A DNA stretch of 64,000 bases from Polaromonas sp. OV174 (GCF_900112285.1 NZ_FOKZ01000001.1:1-64000), one strand, 5' to 3'. Shown: positions 27,311-36,751, numbered from the stretch's first letter. Notes: generated by a model not told the origin, from the sequence alone. Numbers and translations: made by a program.

Positions 27311-28267
27311 TCAAAAGCGGCCGGCCATGGTGCGCTTGGCCATGAGGCCGCTGCGCGGACCACGTTCACCCAGGTAGGTGGGGGCAATGGCCTGCAGCGC
27401 GGCCGGCTCTATGCCCAGGGCCGGCAGGCCGGGCAGCTTGCCGCTGGCCACGTTGTCGGTGCTCATGGCGGCCAGGTTGTCGCGGCTCAGCAGCGGCGCG
27501 CCGGGCGCCAGCTCCATCAGCCTGGCCTGCAGCTGCGCCAGCGTGTCAGGTAGCGCGAGTATCGGCCGGCCCTTGCCGTCATTGACACCGGCGTAGCGGC
27601 CGGCCAGCGTCACCAACTGCCGCAGGCTGAAGATCTCGGGTCCGCAGGCTTCATAAATCTGGCTGCTCGGGGCGGGGCTTTGCAGGCAGCGCAGCACGGC
27701 GCTGGCCACGTCTTCGACCCAGACCGGCTGAAAGCGCGCCTGGCTGGCGGCCAGTGGCAGCAGCGGCACCCATTGCTGCAGCCGGGCAAAGGTATTGAGG
27801 AATTTGTCTTCGGCGCCAAAAATCACGCTGGGCCGCAGCACCGTCACGTCCAGCCCGCTGCTGAGCAGCACGGCTTCGCCGCGCGCCTTGCTGCGCTGGT
27901 ACATGGAGGCCGAGCTGAGCGAAGCGCCCAGCGCGCTGATATGGACGATGCGGCGCAGGCCGCTGGCCTCGCAGGCGCGTGCCAGTTCCAGCGGCAGCTG
28001 CACATGGGTTTTGTCAAACGCGGCTTGCGAGCCGTGCAGTATGGCGATCAGGTTGACCACGGCATCGTGGCCGGCCAGCAGCGATGCCAGCGAGGCGCTG
28101 TCATGTACGTCGATCTCGACCAGGTCCAGCAGGGGGAATATTTGCAGGTGGCGCGCACTGTCCAGGCGGCGCGTGGCCACGGTCACGCGGCACTGCTGTC
28201 GGGCCAGTTTTTCGCACACATGGCGGCCCACAAAACCGGTTCCGCCAAGAAGCAGGACTTTTTCCAT
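27311..28267 (-). CDS. Complex I NDUFA9-like NAD(P)-binding protein
   Basis: The 318-residue protein starts with the Rossmann motif LLGGTGFVGRHV at about residues 6-17 and has VVNLIAILHG and HISALGAS strands typical of the atypical SDR group that includes complex I subunit NDUFA9. The Y-x3-K of classical SDRs is present as YQRSK near residue 122. It may be a free-standing NAD(P)H-binding sugar or quinone-linked reductase; its precise reaction is unknown. The stretch upstream holds copy 4 of the dispersed element. Confidence 0.78.
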   Translation of the reverse strand: MEKVLLLGGTGFVGRHVCEKLARQQCRVTVATRRLDSARHLQIFPLLDLVEIDVHDSASLASLLAGHDAVVNLIAILHGSQAAFDKTHVQLPLELARACEASGLRRIVHISALGASLSSASMYQRSKARGEAVLLSSGLDVTVLRPSVIFGAEDKFLNTFARLQQWVPLLPLAASQARFQPVWVEDVASAVLRCLQSPAPSSQIYEACGPEIFSLRQLVTLAGRYAGVNDGKGRPILALPDTLAQLQARLMELAPGAPLLSRDNLAAMSTDNVASGKLPGLPALGIEPAALQAIAPTYLGERGPRSGLMAKRTMAGRF

Positions 28268-28330
28268 AAGTCCTAATTTAGCGCGTTTGCAGCGCTGTGC
28301 CTGCCAGCAATTGTTTTTCTGGCGATTTAA

Positions 28331-28381
28331 GGCTTTTGCGCATATGGAGCGGGCGCTTGTAGCTACTTAATCGATAGCAAA
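28331..28381 (+). repeat. Dispersed palindromic element, copy 4 (intergenic)
   Basis: GGCTTTTGCG at the 5' side and GCTTGTAGCTA...TAGCAAA at the 3' side (GCTA 28362-28365, TAGC 28375-28378) fit the unit. It lies in the gap between the NDUFA9-like and hemerythrin genes. Confidence 0.65.
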
Positions 28382-28467
28382 TCAGGCACGCAACATCGGC
28401 GTCAGCCCATCGTCTCAGCCGTCATTGGCCTACAGGGCGCGGCGCCCATGGTTCGCATAATTCTTGA

Positions 28468-28911
28468 ATGAATATCTTCGAAGCATTGCGTGTCAGCCAC
28501 GAGACCCAGCGTACGCTGGCCGACCACCTGATCAAGACCCAGGGCAACAGCCAGGATAGGGCCTCGCTGTTCAATGAGCTCAAGCTTGAACTGGCGGCGC
28601 ATGCGGCCGCCGAAGAGCGGTTTTTTTATGTGCCGCTGATCGCTCACGACATGACCCAGGAGCCCTCGCGTCACGGCATCGCCGAGCACCACCAGATGGA
28701 CAAGCTGGTTGCCCAGCTGGAGACCATCGATTTCAGTTCAGCCGGCTGGCTGACCACGGCCAGGGAATTGCAGCACAAGATCCATCACCATCTTGAGGAC
28801 GAGGAGCAGGCTGTTTTCCAACTGGCGGGAAAGGTGCTGAGTGAGGCCGAGAAGCTGTCGCTCGCCAAGGGCTATGAAGGGGAGTTCGTCTCGCAGCGAA
28901 CCAAGGCCTGA
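28468..28911 (+). CDS. Hemerythrin/HHE cation-binding domain protein
   Basis: The 147-residue protein is one HHE helical bundle. Iron ligands expected for the family can be placed: H11, the H45-x3-E49 pair in AHAAAEERFF, H74 or H75, and H103/H107/H108 with E112 in HKIHHHLEDEEQ. Such proteins bind a di-iron site for oxygen or nitric oxide sensing or iron storage in the cytoplasm. It stands alone with no linked regulator. The exact ligand assignments need structural alignment. Confidence 0.85.
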   Translation: MNIFEALRVSHETQRTLADHLIKTQGNSQDRASLFNELKLELAAHAAAEERFFYVPLIAHDMTQEPSRHGIAEHHQMDKLVAQLETIDFSSAGWLTTARELQHKIHHHLEDEEQAVFQLAGKVLSEAEKLSLAKGYEGEFVSQRTKA

Positions 28912-28920
28912 TGTCAAGCA

Positions 28921-28977
28921 AAAAGAGGCTTCGCCCCTTTTGTGATGTGCGTGTAAAGCTATTAAGTAAATAGCAAT
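28921..28977 (+). repeat. Dispersed palindromic element, copy 5 (intergenic)
   Basis: It has an AAAAGAGGCTTCGCCCC 5' block and the clean hairpin GCTATT-AAGTA-AATAGC (28958-28974). It lies between two convergent genes, directly after the hemerythrin stop and touching the thioesterase stop, so it could also act as a bidirectional barrier. Confidence 0.7.
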
Positions 28978-29423
28978 CAGGGGTGAGAAATCTTGCGTGG
29001 CTTGCCCGAATCGTCAATCGCCACATAGGTCACGCTGGCTTCGGTGACCTTGATGTAACGGCCCTGCGCAGCAAAGCGCTCGGCATAGACCTCGACCTGT
29101 ACCGTGACCGAGGTCGTGCCAAGACGGGTGACGCTGGAAAAAAAAGACAAGATGTCGCCGACCCGGACCGGCTGCTTGAAGATGAACTGGTTGACGGCCA
29201 CGGTGGCCATGCGGCCGTTGGCGTAGCGGGCTGGCAGCACCGAGCCGGCCAGGTCCACCTGGGCCATGACCCAGCCGCCGAAGATGTCGCCATTGGCGTT
29301 GCAGTCGCCGGGCAGGGGAATGACCTTGAGCACCAGTTCCTTGTCGGTGGGCAGGTGAACACTGAGGTTGTCCGCCCCGGCATCGGCGGGAATGCCCGTA
29401 CGGGCGCTAGATTCGGAAGACAT
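28977..29423 (-). CDS. Acyl-CoA thioesterase, YciA-like hotdog
   Basis: The 148-residue protein starts at ATG 29423; a longer open frame upstream crosses the promoter region of the divergent ABC gene and is not used. The motif CNANGDIFGGWVMAQVDLAGSV (about residues 40-61) is the YciA/BACH hotdog signature with the catalytic aspartate in QVD. These hexameric enzymes hydrolyse a range of acyl-CoAs. The gene ends against a dispersed element copy. Confidence 0.88.
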   Translation of the reverse strand: MSSESSARTGIPADAGADNLSVHLPTDKELVLKVIPLPGDCNANGDIFGGWVMAQVDLAGSVLPARYANGRMATVAVNQFIFKQPVRVGDILSFFSSVTRLGTTSVTVQVEVYAERFAAQGRYIKVTEASVTYVAIDDSGKPRKISHP

Positions 29424-29466
29424 AGGCACAATCTGTAAGTTAGTACAAGCCTCACGATTGTCACCC

Positions 29467-31332
29467 ATGCGCTCCCGAGCTTCTCCTGCCGACTCATCCC
29501 TGGCCGTGCCTCCTGTAACAACGGTTGGCGCCCGACCGGCGCCGGCCCCTGCGCGCTCGGACTGGGCCACGCTCAAGCGCCTGTTCCCCTATTTGTGGGA
29601 GTACAAATGGCGCGCCATGGCGGCGCTGGCCTTCATGCTGGGTGCCAAGCTGGCCAATGTGGGCGTGCCGCTGCTGCTGAAAAATCTGGTCGACACCATG
29701 AATTTGAAGCCCGGCGCGGTGCAGGCCGTGCTGGTCGTGCCCGTTGCCCTGCTGCTGGCTTACGGCCTGCTGCGACTGTCGACCACGCTGTTCACCGAGC
29801 TGCGCGAACTGGTGTTCGCCAAGGCCACCGAAGGCGCGGCGCGGCGCATTTCGCTGGAGGTGTTTCGGCATCTGCACGCTTTAAGCCTGCGCTTTCACCT
29901 GGAACGGCAAACCGGCGGCATGACGCGCGACATCGAGCGCGGCACACGTGGCGTGCATTCGCTGATCTCGTATTCGCTCTACAGCATCATCCCGACGCTG
30001 ATCGAGGTGACGCTGGTGCTGAGCCTGCTGGCGATCAAGTTCGACGTCTGGTTTGCCGGCATCACGCTGATTGCGCTGGCCTTCTACATCTTCTTCACGG
30101 TCACCGTGACCGAGTGGCGAACCCAGTTTCGCAAGACCATGAACGAGCTCGACTCATCGGCCCACAGCCGCGCCATCGATTCGCTTTTAAATTACGAGAC
30201 CGTCAAGTACTTCAACAACGAAGAGTTCGAGGCCCAACGCTACGACGAGAACCTCAAGCGCTACCGCCAGGCCGCCATCAAGAGCCAGAAAACGCTGAGC
30301 ATGCTCAACGCCGGCCAGCAACTGATCATTGCGCTCGGGCTGGTGGCGATGCTGTGGCGGGCCACGCAGGGCGTGGTCGATGGTCACATGACCCTGGGCG
30401 ACCTGGTGATGGTCAACGCCTTCATGATCCAGCTCTACATTCCGCTGGGTTTTCTGGGGGTGATTTACCGCGAGATCAAGCAAAGCCTGACCGATCTGGA
30501 AAAAATGTTCACCTTGATGGAGCGCGAGCGTGAAATTGCCGACGTCGCCGGCGCGCCGCCCTTGCATATAGACGCTTCGCCAGCCGTGCGTTTCGATAAT
30601 GTCAGCTTTGCCTACGACCCCGCGCGGCCCATATTGCACCAGGTCAGCTTCGAGATTCCGCCCGGCAAAACCGTGGCGGTGGTGGGCTCCTCGGGCGCCG
30701 GTAAATCGACGCTGGCGCGTCTGCTCTACCGCTTTTACGATGTGCAGCAAGGCCACATCACGATTGCCGGGCAGGACATCAAGCAGGTCACGCAGGCCAG
30801 CGTGCGCCAGGCCATAGGCATAGTGCCGCAGGACACGGTGCTGTTCAATGACACGGTCGAATACAACATCGCCTACGGCAAGCCCGGCGCGACGCACGAA
30901 GAGGTGGAAGAGGCCGCCCGCGCCGCCCGCATCCACGATTTCATTGTGTCGACGCCGCTGGGCTACCAGACCATGGTGGGCGAGCGCGGCCTGAAACTCT
31001 CGGGCGGCGAAAAGCAGCGCGTGGCGATTGCCCGCACCCTGCTGAAAAATCCGCCGGTGGTGATTTTTGACGAAGCCACCTCGGCGCTGGATTCGGCCAA
31101 CGAACGCGCTATCCAGAGCGAGCTGCGCACCGCCGCGCAGAACAAGACCACGCTGGTGATTGCGCACCGGCTCTCCACCGTGGTCGATGCCCACGAAATC
31201 CTGGTGATGGAGGCCGGCCGCATCATAGAACGCGGCAAGCACGCCGCCCTGCTGGTCGCCAACGGACGCTATGCCGAGATGTGGGCGATGCAGCAGGCCA
31301 GTGAAGGCGTTTTTGACGAAATCGGGGTCTAG
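29467..31332 (+). CDS. ABC exporter, Atm1/HMT1-like (fused permease and ATPase)
   Basis: ATG 29467 gives 621 residues; an earlier in-frame ATG overlaps the divergent gene's promoter side. About six N-terminal membrane helices (residues 40-330) precede an ATPase with Walker A GSSGAGKST, the signature LSGGEKQRVAIARTLLKNP and Walker B VVIFDEATSALD. The FHLERQTGGMTRDIERGTRG and NYETVKYFNNEEFEAQRYDE segments are hallmarks of the Atm1 branch, which exports glutathione-bound species linked to Fe-S cluster or heavy-metal handling. A homodimer in the inner membrane is expected. Confidence 0.88.
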   Translation: MRSRASPADSSLAVPPVTTVGARPAPAPARSDWATLKRLFPYLWEYKWRAMAALAFMLGAKLANVGVPLLLKNLVDTMNLKPGAVQAVLVVPVALLLAYGLLRLSTTLFTELRELVFAKATEGAARRISLEVFRHLHALSLRFHLERQTGGMTRDIERGTRGVHSLISYSLYSIIPTLIEVTLVLSLLAIKFDVWFAGITLIALAFYIFFTVTVTEWRTQFRKTMNELDSSAHSRAIDSLLNYETVKYFNNEEFEAQRYDENLKRYRQAAIKSQKTLSMLNAGQQLIIALGLVAMLWRATQGVVDGHMTLGDLVMVNAFMIQLYIPLGFLGVIYREIKQSLTDLEKMFTLMEREREIADVAGAPPLHIDASPAVRFDNVSFAYDPARPILHQVSFEIPPGKTVAVVGSSGAGKSTLARLLYRFYDVQQGHITIAGQDIKQVTQASVRQAIGIVPQDTVLFNDTVEYNIAYGKPGATHEEVEEAARAARIHDFIVSTPLGYQTMVGERGLKLSGGEKQRVAIARTLLKNPPVVIFDEATSALDSANERAIQSELRTAAQNKTTLVIAHRLSTVVDAHEILVMEAGRIIERGKHAALLVANGRYAEMWAMQQASEGVFDEIGV

Positions 31333-31433
31333 GGCATGTGTGGCGGGCGCAGGCAGCTATAAAAAACGGAGTAATTTGGGCTTTCACGCAACTTTTTAGG
31401 TTTCATCCATAGGCCCGCGCAGATAATCGCCGC

Positions 31434-32378
31434 ATGGAAACCAAATGGCTGGAAGATTTCGTCTCGCTTGCTGAAACCCGCAGTTTCAGCCGCTCGGCCC
31501 AATTGCGTCACGTGACGCAACCGGCTTTTTCGCGCCGCATTCAGGCGCTGGAAGCCTGGGCCGGTACCGATCTGGTGGATAGGAGTTCTTATCCGACGCG
31601 GCTGACGCCGGCCGGTGAAACGCTTTACAGCCAGTCGCTGGAAATGCTGCAAGGCCTGCAGTCGACCCGGGCCATGCTGCGCGGCCATACCTCGGCGGGG
31701 CAGGATTTCATCGAGTTTGCGGTGCCGCACACGCTAGCATTTACCTTTTTCCCAGCTTGGGTCAGCAGCCTGCGCGAGAAGTTTGGCCCGATCAAGAGCC
31801 GGCTGATCGCGCTCAATGTGCATGATGCCGTGCTGCGTCTGGTGGAAGGCAGTTGCGACCTGCTAATTGCCTACTACCATGAGTCCCAGCCTTTTCAGCT
31901 GGACCCGGCCCGCTATGAAATGGTGTCGCTGGGTCAGGAAGTGATGGCACCGTTTTCCCGGCCCAATGCCAGCGGCGAGCCCGAATTTTGCCTGCCGGGC
32001 CGCGCCGGTCAGCCGCTGCCCTATCTGGGCTATGCGCCAGGCGCTTACCTGGGGCGGGTGGTGGATTTGATCCTCAAGCAGTCCGCCACTGCCATCCACC
32101 TGGATAGAGTTTATGAAACCGACATGGCCGAAGGCCTCAAGGCGATGGCGCTGGAGGGCCATGGCATCGCCTTTTTGCCGCTCAGCGCCGTCAGAAAAGA
32201 ACTGCGGGCCAAAAAGCTGGTCAGCGCCGGCAGCGGCCTGGAAATGACCATGGACGTGCGCGTGTACCGCGAGCGACCCAGCGCCAAGAAAACCCCCAGC
32301 AGCCATGCCGAGGCGCTTTGGTGCTATTTGCAGTCCTCTAGCAGCAAGGACAAGGCGGCGGGGAGTCCGTTTGTCTGA
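31434..32378 (+). CDS. LysR family regulator, HypT (YjiE)-like
   Basis: The 314-residue protein starts METKWLEDFVSLAETRSFSRSAQ, with a helix-turn-helix in the first 60 residues (HVTQPAFSRRIQALEAW). It resembles E. coli HypT (YjiE), which shares ETKWL-DF and SQPAFSRRI, a methionine-oxidation sensor for hypochlorite. Whether the sensory methionines are kept cannot be settled here. It lies between an Atm1-type exporter and the glt operon but points away from neither divergently, so targets are unknown. Confidence 0.75.
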   Translation: METKWLEDFVSLAETRSFSRSAQLRHVTQPAFSRRIQALEAWAGTDLVDRSSYPTRLTPAGETLYSQSLEMLQGLQSTRAMLRGHTSAGQDFIEFAVPHTLAFTFFPAWVSSLREKFGPIKSRLIALNVHDAVLRLVEGSCDLLIAYYHESQPFQLDPARYEMVSLGQEVMAPFSRPNASGEPEFCLPGRAGQPLPYLGYAPGAYLGRVVDLILKQSATAIHLDRVYETDMAEGLKAMALEGHGIAFLPLSAVRKELRAKKLVSAGSGLEMTMDVRVYRERPSAKKTPSSHAEALWCYLQSSSSKDKAAGSPFV

Positions 32379-32785
32379 AACCAGGCAATAACCCTATGTG
32401 ATTATAAAAGAAATGCATAATCCGCCGCTGAAACAGCATTTGCGTTTTTGAATCTGAAAATTTACAGTGTGTTACGTTCTGTTTTCGAGAGTGGCCGTGT
32501 GGCCAAGTCTGAACAAGCTGCTGTCAGCCCGGTGCTTGGTGAATTGACTGGAGCTGGCATAAAGACTGCTTGCACTGGTGTCATATAGTTCGGCTCTTTA
32601 TGTATGCACCATTTTGGTGAAAGTCAAAAAAAAGAGTGCTTGTAGCTGTTTAGTGATTTACCCAGGGCGCCGATCAGTCCAGGCGGTCCTCAGTTCGAGA
32701 GACCGGGTAAACCTTGGCATGAGCTCGGTACCGACTCTCTAGAATAGATTTCGCCGTTTCGTTTAGTTTTATTACAGGAGATCTC
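32379..32785. other. 407-base gap upstream of gltI
   Basis: No gene is seen. It holds a degraded copy of the dispersed element near 32624-32660 (GTCAAAAAAAAGAGTGCTTGTAGCTGTTT) and probably the glt promoter. A TAGAAT at 32740-32745 is a possible -10 with TTGGCA at 32714, but the spacing of 20 is poor. A good ribosome binding site, ACAGGAGAT, precedes gltI. Confidence 0.5.
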
Positions 32786-33685
32786 ATGAAATTTAAGTTA
32801 GTCGCTCTGTCCCTTGCCCTGTTCGCCAGCGGCGCTGCATTTGCTCAAGCTGCCGATACGCTCGCCAAGGTCAAGGCCTCGGGCGTTGTGACCATGGGTG
32901 TTCGTGACTCTTCGGGCGCACTGTCTTACACCCTGGGCGACGGCAAGTACACCGGCTACCACTACGAGATCTGCAGCCGTATCCTGGCTGATCTGGAAAA
33001 AGCCGCTGGCCGCAAGCTGGAAGTGAAATACCAGCCCGTGACGTCGCAAAACCGCATTCCCCTGGTGCAAAACGGCACGGTTGACATCGAGTGCGGCTCC
33101 ACCACCAACAACCTGGCACGTCAGAAAGACGTTGCTTTTGTGCTGACCACGTTTGTGGAAGAAGTTCGTATCGCCGTGAAGGCCAGCTCCGGCATCACCT
33201 CGGTGGCACAACTCGGTGGCAAGACTGTGGCGACCACCACAGGCACGACGTCCGTGCAGACACTGCGCAAGAACAAGCGCGCCGCCGGCGTGGACTTCAA
33301 GGAAGTCTTCGGCAAAGATCATTCAGACAGCTTTTTGCTGCTCGAAACCGGCCGCGCCGATGCTTTCGTGATGGACGGTTCCATCCTGGCCGGCAACATT
33401 GCCACCGCCAAAAAGCCTGCTGACTTCAAAATCGTCGGTGAAGTGCTGAGCGTGGAACCCATCGCCATCATGATCCGCAAGGATGACCCTTGGTTCAAGC
33501 GCATGGCCGATGACACCGTCAAGGGCATGATCAAATCGGGCGAGATGAACAAGCTGTGGACCAAGTGGTTCTTGTCACCGATTCCTCCGAAGAACACCAA
33601 GGTGGGCCTGGCATTGAGCGCCAGTACCAAAGATGCCTGGGCTAATCCAAACGACAAGCCGATGGAATCTTACGTTCAGAAATAA
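32786..33685 (+). CDS. gltI: Glutamate/aspartate ABC transporter, periplasmic binding protein
   Basis: The 299-residue protein has a cleavable signal peptide (MKFKLVALSLALFASGAAFA) and a SBP_bac_3 core: YTLGDGKYTGYHYEICSRIL, VDIECGSTTNNLARQKDVAF and ATTTGTTSVQTLRKN. The GSTTNNLARQ block is the hallmark of GltI/BztA-like proteins for dicarboxylic amino acids. It delivers glutamate and aspartate to the permease. A perfect hairpin follows the gene, before the permease genes, which usually lets the binding protein be made in excess. Confidence 0.93.
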   Translation: MKFKLVALSLALFASGAAFAQAADTLAKVKASGVVTMGVRDSSGALSYTLGDGKYTGYHYEICSRILADLEKAAGRKLEVKYQPVTSQNRIPLVQNGTVDIECGSTTNNLARQKDVAFVLTTFVEEVRIAVKASSGITSVAQLGGKTVATTTGTTSVQTLRKNKRAAGVDFKEVFGKDHSDSFLLLETGRADAFVMDGSILAGNIATAKKPADFKIVGEVLSVEPIAIMIRKDDPWFKRMADDTVKGMIKSGEMNKLWTKWFLSPIPPKNTKVGLALSASTKDAWANPNDKPMESYVQK

Positions 33686-33705
33686 GCGGACTAGGTAGTA
33701 CATTC

Positions 33706-33742
33706 AAACCCCGCCGGACATATTGCTCTGGCGGGGTTTCTC
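33706..33742 (+). terminator. Intercistronic hairpin terminator after gltI
   Basis: A perfect 10-base stem AAACCCCGCC/GGCGGGGTTT (33706-33715 and 33730-33739) with a 14-base loop is followed by a T-rich TTTCTCGTTG stretch. Located 21 bases after the stop, it may attenuate read-through into gltJKL. Confidence 0.85.
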
Positions 33743-33790
33743 GTTGACTGAATCAGAAAAACAATACAACAACAATTTGCTGGAGCCGTA

Positions 33791-34513
33791 ATGACTTGGG
33801 ATTGGCAGGTGTTCTTAAACGACGACGGTAGCGGTCGTACTTATCTGCAGTGGATGTTTGATGCTTGGGGCTGGACACTGGCTGTTGCCGGTTGCGCCTG
33901 GGTTGTAGCCATGGTGCTGGGCGCCATGATGGGAACATTCAGAACCCTGCCCAACAGCCCCTGGTTGGTGCGCCTGGGCAATGCCTGGGTCGAGCTGTTT
34001 CGCAATATTCCCCTGCTGGTCCAGATTTTCCTCTGGTATTTCGTTGTTCCCAAGCTGATTCCACCCATGAAGGAGGTGCCCGGCTTTGTACTCGTGGTGC
34101 TTGCGCTGGGCTTCTTTACCTCGGCGCGTATTGCCGAGCAGGTGCGTGCCGGCGTACAGGCCTTGCCGCGTGGCCAGCGCTATGCCGGAATGGCGATGGG
34201 TTTTACCACTGCCCAGACTTACCGCTATGTAATTTTGCCGATGGCATTTCGGATCATCATTCCACCACTCACCAGCGAATCCATGAATTTGCTGAAGAAC
34301 TCCTCGGTGGCCTTTGCTGTATCGATTGCCGAGCTCACCATGTTTGCCATGCAGGCCCAGGAAGAAACCTCACGCGGTGTTGAAATTTATATTGCTGTGA
34401 CGGCGCTGTACGCGATTTCAGCCTTTGCCGTGAACCGTGTCATGGCTTTTGTGGAAAAGAAATTGCAGATTCCAGGTTACATCGTGGCCGGAACCGCAGG
34501 CGGAGGGCACTGA
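33791..34513 (+). CDS. gltJ: Glutamate/aspartate ABC transporter permease
   Basis: The 240-residue membrane protein has the HisM/GltJ core: VELFRNIPLLVQIFLWYFVVPKL and ARIAEQVRAGVQALPRGQRYAGMAMGFTTAQTYRYVILPMAFRIIIPPLTSESMNLLKNSSVAFAVSIAEL, which includes the EAA loop (GVQALPRGQRYAGMAMG) that binds the ATPase. Its stop is one base before the gltK start. Confidence 0.95.
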   Translation: MTWDWQVFLNDDGSGRTYLQWMFDAWGWTLAVAGCAWVVAMVLGAMMGTFRTLPNSPWLVRLGNAWVELFRNIPLLVQIFLWYFVVPKLIPPMKEVPGFVLVVLALGFFTSARIAEQVRAGVQALPRGQRYAGMAMGFTTAQTYRYVILPMAFRIIIPPLTSESMNLLKNSSVAFAVSIAELTMFAMQAQEETSRGVEIYIAVTALYAISAFAVNRVMAFVEKKLQIPGYIVAGTAGGGH

Positions 34514-34514
34514 T

Positions 34515-35183
34515 ATGTTGGGACTCGACCTGAGTTTTCTGAACTGGGAGATTCTCTCCAAGTTCGTCATGAATGGCTTCATTTTCAGCATCCAGCTGAC
34601 GGTGATTGCCACCCTGGGTGGCATTGTGCTCGGTACCTTGCTGGCGCTGATGCGTCTGTCGGGTAAGCGGGTGCTCATGATTCCTGCGACGATTTACGTC
34701 AATGGCATGCGCTCCATTCCGCTGGTGATGGTGATTTTGTGGTTTTTCCTGCTGGTGCCAACCATCATTGGTAAACCGATTGGTGCCGAGCTCTCGGCCA
34801 CAATTACCTTTGTGGCCTTTGAGGCGGCCTACTTCAGCGAAATCATGCGGGCCGGCATCCAGTCGATTTCGCGTGGCCAAGTAAATGCCGGACGTGCCTT
34901 GGGCATGACCTATGGTCAGAACATGCGGCTGATCATTCTGCCGCAAGCCTTTCGCAACATGATACCGGTGTTGCTGACGCAAACCATCATCCTGTTCCAG
35001 GACACCTCGCTGGTTTATGCCATTGGGGCTTATGACTTGCTCAAGGGCTTTACAACGGCGGGCAAGATTTACGGCCGGCCCGAAGAGGCCTATTTGCTGG
35101 CAGCGGTGGTTTATTTCGTGATGTGCTATGGCTTGTCCTTCATGGTCAAACAGCTGCAGCGCAGGACCGCCATCATTCGCTGA
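34515..35183 (+). CDS. gltK: Glutamate/aspartate ABC transporter permease, second subunit
   Basis: The 222-residue protein starts at ATG 34515, one base after gltJ ends; an upstream frame exists only inside gltJ. It has NGMRSIPLVMVILWFF and the EAA loop AGIQSISRGQVNAGRALGMTYGQNMRLIILPQAFRNMIPVLL. It pairs with GltJ to form the translocation channel. An amphipathic loop to the ATPase is kept. Confidence 0.95.
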   Translation: MLGLDLSFLNWEILSKFVMNGFIFSIQLTVIATLGGIVLGTLLALMRLSGKRVLMIPATIYVNGMRSIPLVMVILWFFLLVPTIIGKPIGAELSATITFVAFEAAYFSEIMRAGIQSISRGQVNAGRALGMTYGQNMRLIILPQAFRNMIPVLLTQTIILFQDTSLVYAIGAYDLLKGFTTAGKIYGRPEEAYLLAAVVYFVMCYGLSFMVKQLQRRTAIIR

Positions 35184-35234
35184 GAATTTTTTTACAAAAT
35201 CCGATAAGTCACCGAGAGCAGACTGGAGAAGAAG

Positions 35235-35972
35235 ATGATTGAGTTGAAAGAAGTTTCCAAATGGTATGGCGATGTGCAGGTTCTCAACAACTGCACGACT
35301 CGCATCCAGAAGGGCGAAGTGGTGGTGGTTTGCGGACCCTCAGGTTCCGGTAAATCGACGCTGATCAAGACCATCAATGCGCTGGAGCCTTTCCAGAAGG
35401 GCAAGATTTTTGTCGATGGCCAGGCGGTGCATGACCCCAAAACCGATCTGCCCAAGCTGCGCAGCCGAGTCGGCATGGTGTTCCAGAACTTCGAGCTGTT
35501 TCCACACCTGAGCGTGACCGAAAATTTGACGCTGGCGCAGGTCAAAGTGCTGGGACGCAAGCCTGATGAGGCCAAGGCGCATGGCTTGAAGTACCTCGAT
35601 CGTGTGGGCCTGATGGCACACAAGGACAAGTTCCCAGGCCAACTGTCGGGTGGGCAGCAGCAGCGCGTGGCGATTGCCCGGGCTTTGAGCATGGATCCGA
35701 TTGCCATGCTGTTCGATGAGCCGACCTCCGCACTCGATCCCGAAATGGTCGGCGAGGTGCTCGACTGCATGATGGGTCTGGCGCTGGAAGGCATGACCAT
35801 GATGGTGGTCACGCATGAAATGGGCTTTGCCAAAAAAGTGGGCAGTCGCGTGATCTTTATGGACGTGGGTGGCCGGATTCTGGAAGACTGCTCCAAAGAT
35901 GAGTTTTTCAGCCACCCTGAAAATCGCAAGCCTCGCACCAAAGAGTTCCTGAACAAGATTCTTCAGCACTGA
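35235..35972 (+). CDS. gltL: Glutamate/aspartate ABC transporter ATP-binding protein
   Basis: The 245-residue ATPase shows Walker [11 protein letters not shown] near residues 36-45, Q-loop [12 protein letters not shown], signature [19 protein letters not shown], Walker [15 protein letters not shown] and the switch H in VTHEMGFA. It drives uptake through GltJK. The operon order gltIJKL is complete. A short GGGGC-TTTA-GCCCC hairpin lies 15 bases downstream. Confidence 0.95.
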   Translation: MIELKEVSKWYGDVQVLNNCTTRIQKGEVVVVCGPSGSGKSTLIKTINALEPFQKGKIFVDGQAVHDPKTDLPKLRSRVGMVFQNFELFPHLSVTENLTLAQVKVLGRKPDEAKAHGLKYLDRVGLMAHKDKFPGQLSGGQQQRVAIARALSMDPIAMLFDEPTSALDPEMVGEVLDCMMGLALEGMTMMVVTHEMGFAKKVGSRVIFMDVGGRILEDCSKDEFFSHPENRKPRTKEFLNKILQH

Positions 35973-36273
35973 TAGGGGCAGCAGCGTGGGGCTTTAGCCC
36001 CTTCGCTCAGGCTCGGTGGTAGTATTGGCTCTCATGCCAACCACTTTGACATCCATTTCGTATGCCAATACCGATACGGCCCTTGCGGCCGTGGCGGTTT
36101 TTGCGCGCGCGGGATGCCCACTGCAGTGGCCGCATCAGCCGGTGGCACATTCCTGAGCCCGGCGATCCCTCACCCTTTCTTTCTATAGCGCTTCTCACTG
36201 GATCACCGGGCCTTGCATTTCACGCTGGCTAACCGGTAAGCCTGTTCCGGGTTTTTGATTCAGGAGATTATTC
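35973..36273. other. 301-base gap between gltL and rnk
   Basis: No gene is seen. At 35988-36001 a GGGGC-TTTA-GCCCC hairpin lies just after the gltL stop and may act as a weak terminator, though no T-run follows. The rest, GC-rich with scattered inverted repeats, gives no recognisable element; the rnk promoter must lie here. Confidence 0.5.
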
Positions 36274-36684
36274 ATGGCGACTTCCCCATCCTCTACACGC
36301 GTTCTGACCGAGCTCGATCACATTCGCATCAGCAACCTGTTGAAGCAGCCCGGCATGGCATTTGCCGACGAGCTGGAGTCGGTGATCGATGCTGCCGAAC
36401 TGATTTCTTCCTACGAGGTGCCATCTCAACTGGTGACCATGAATTCCCAAGTGCGGATTGCGGACGGAAAAACAGGCGAAGAGCGTACCCTCACTCTTTG
36501 TTACCCTCAGGAAGCCGATCCCAATACAGGGCATGTGTCGGTGCTGTCACCGGTGGGAACGAGTTTGCTGGGACTCAGCGAAGGTCAGCTTGCGCGTTGG
36601 GCAACGCCTAACGGTAGCGAGGCATCGGCAAAAATTCTCAAGGTTGTTTTTCAACCGGAAGAAAGCGGAGACTACCTGCGGTAG
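36274..36684 (+). CDS. rnk: Nucleoside diphosphate kinase regulator (GreA/GreB-type C-terminal fold)
   Basis: The 136-residue protein has a short N-terminal helical part and a C-terminal GreA/B-like domain: SQVRIADGKTGEERTLTLCYPQEADP then VLSPVGTSLLGLSEGQ, the Rnk signature. It starts at ATG 36274 after a good AGGAGATT site. Rnk binds RNA polymerase near the secondary channel and affects nucleotide and alginate metabolism. A strong bidirectional terminator follows 20 bases downstream. Confidence 0.9.
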   Translation: MATSPSSTRVLTELDHIRISNLLKQPGMAFADELESVIDAAELISSYEVPSQLVTMNSQVRIADGKTGEERTLTLCYPQEADPNTGHVSVLSPVGTSLLGLSEGQLARWATPNGSEASAKILKVVFQPEESGDYLR

Positions 36685-36704
36685 TGAGGTGTTGCCGGAT
36701 TCGA

Positions 36705-36737
36705 GCAAAAAAAAGCCCCGAATTCGGGGCTTTTTGC
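36705..36737. terminator. Bidirectional hairpin terminator between rnk and the TRAP operon
   Basis: A perfect palindrome, AAAAAGCCCCGAATTCGGGGCTTTTT (36710-36735), has a GC-rich stem and A/T runs on both sides, so it can terminate rnk from the left and dctP from the right. It lies in the 67-base gap between the converging genes. Confidence 0.9.
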
Positions 36738-36751
36738 ATTGGGGAGGAAGC

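Noticed and set aside
35988..36001. Terminator after gltL
   Set aside because: The GGGGC-TTTA-GCCCC hairpin is short and has no T-run after it, so it is noted within the gap entry and not called as a terminator.
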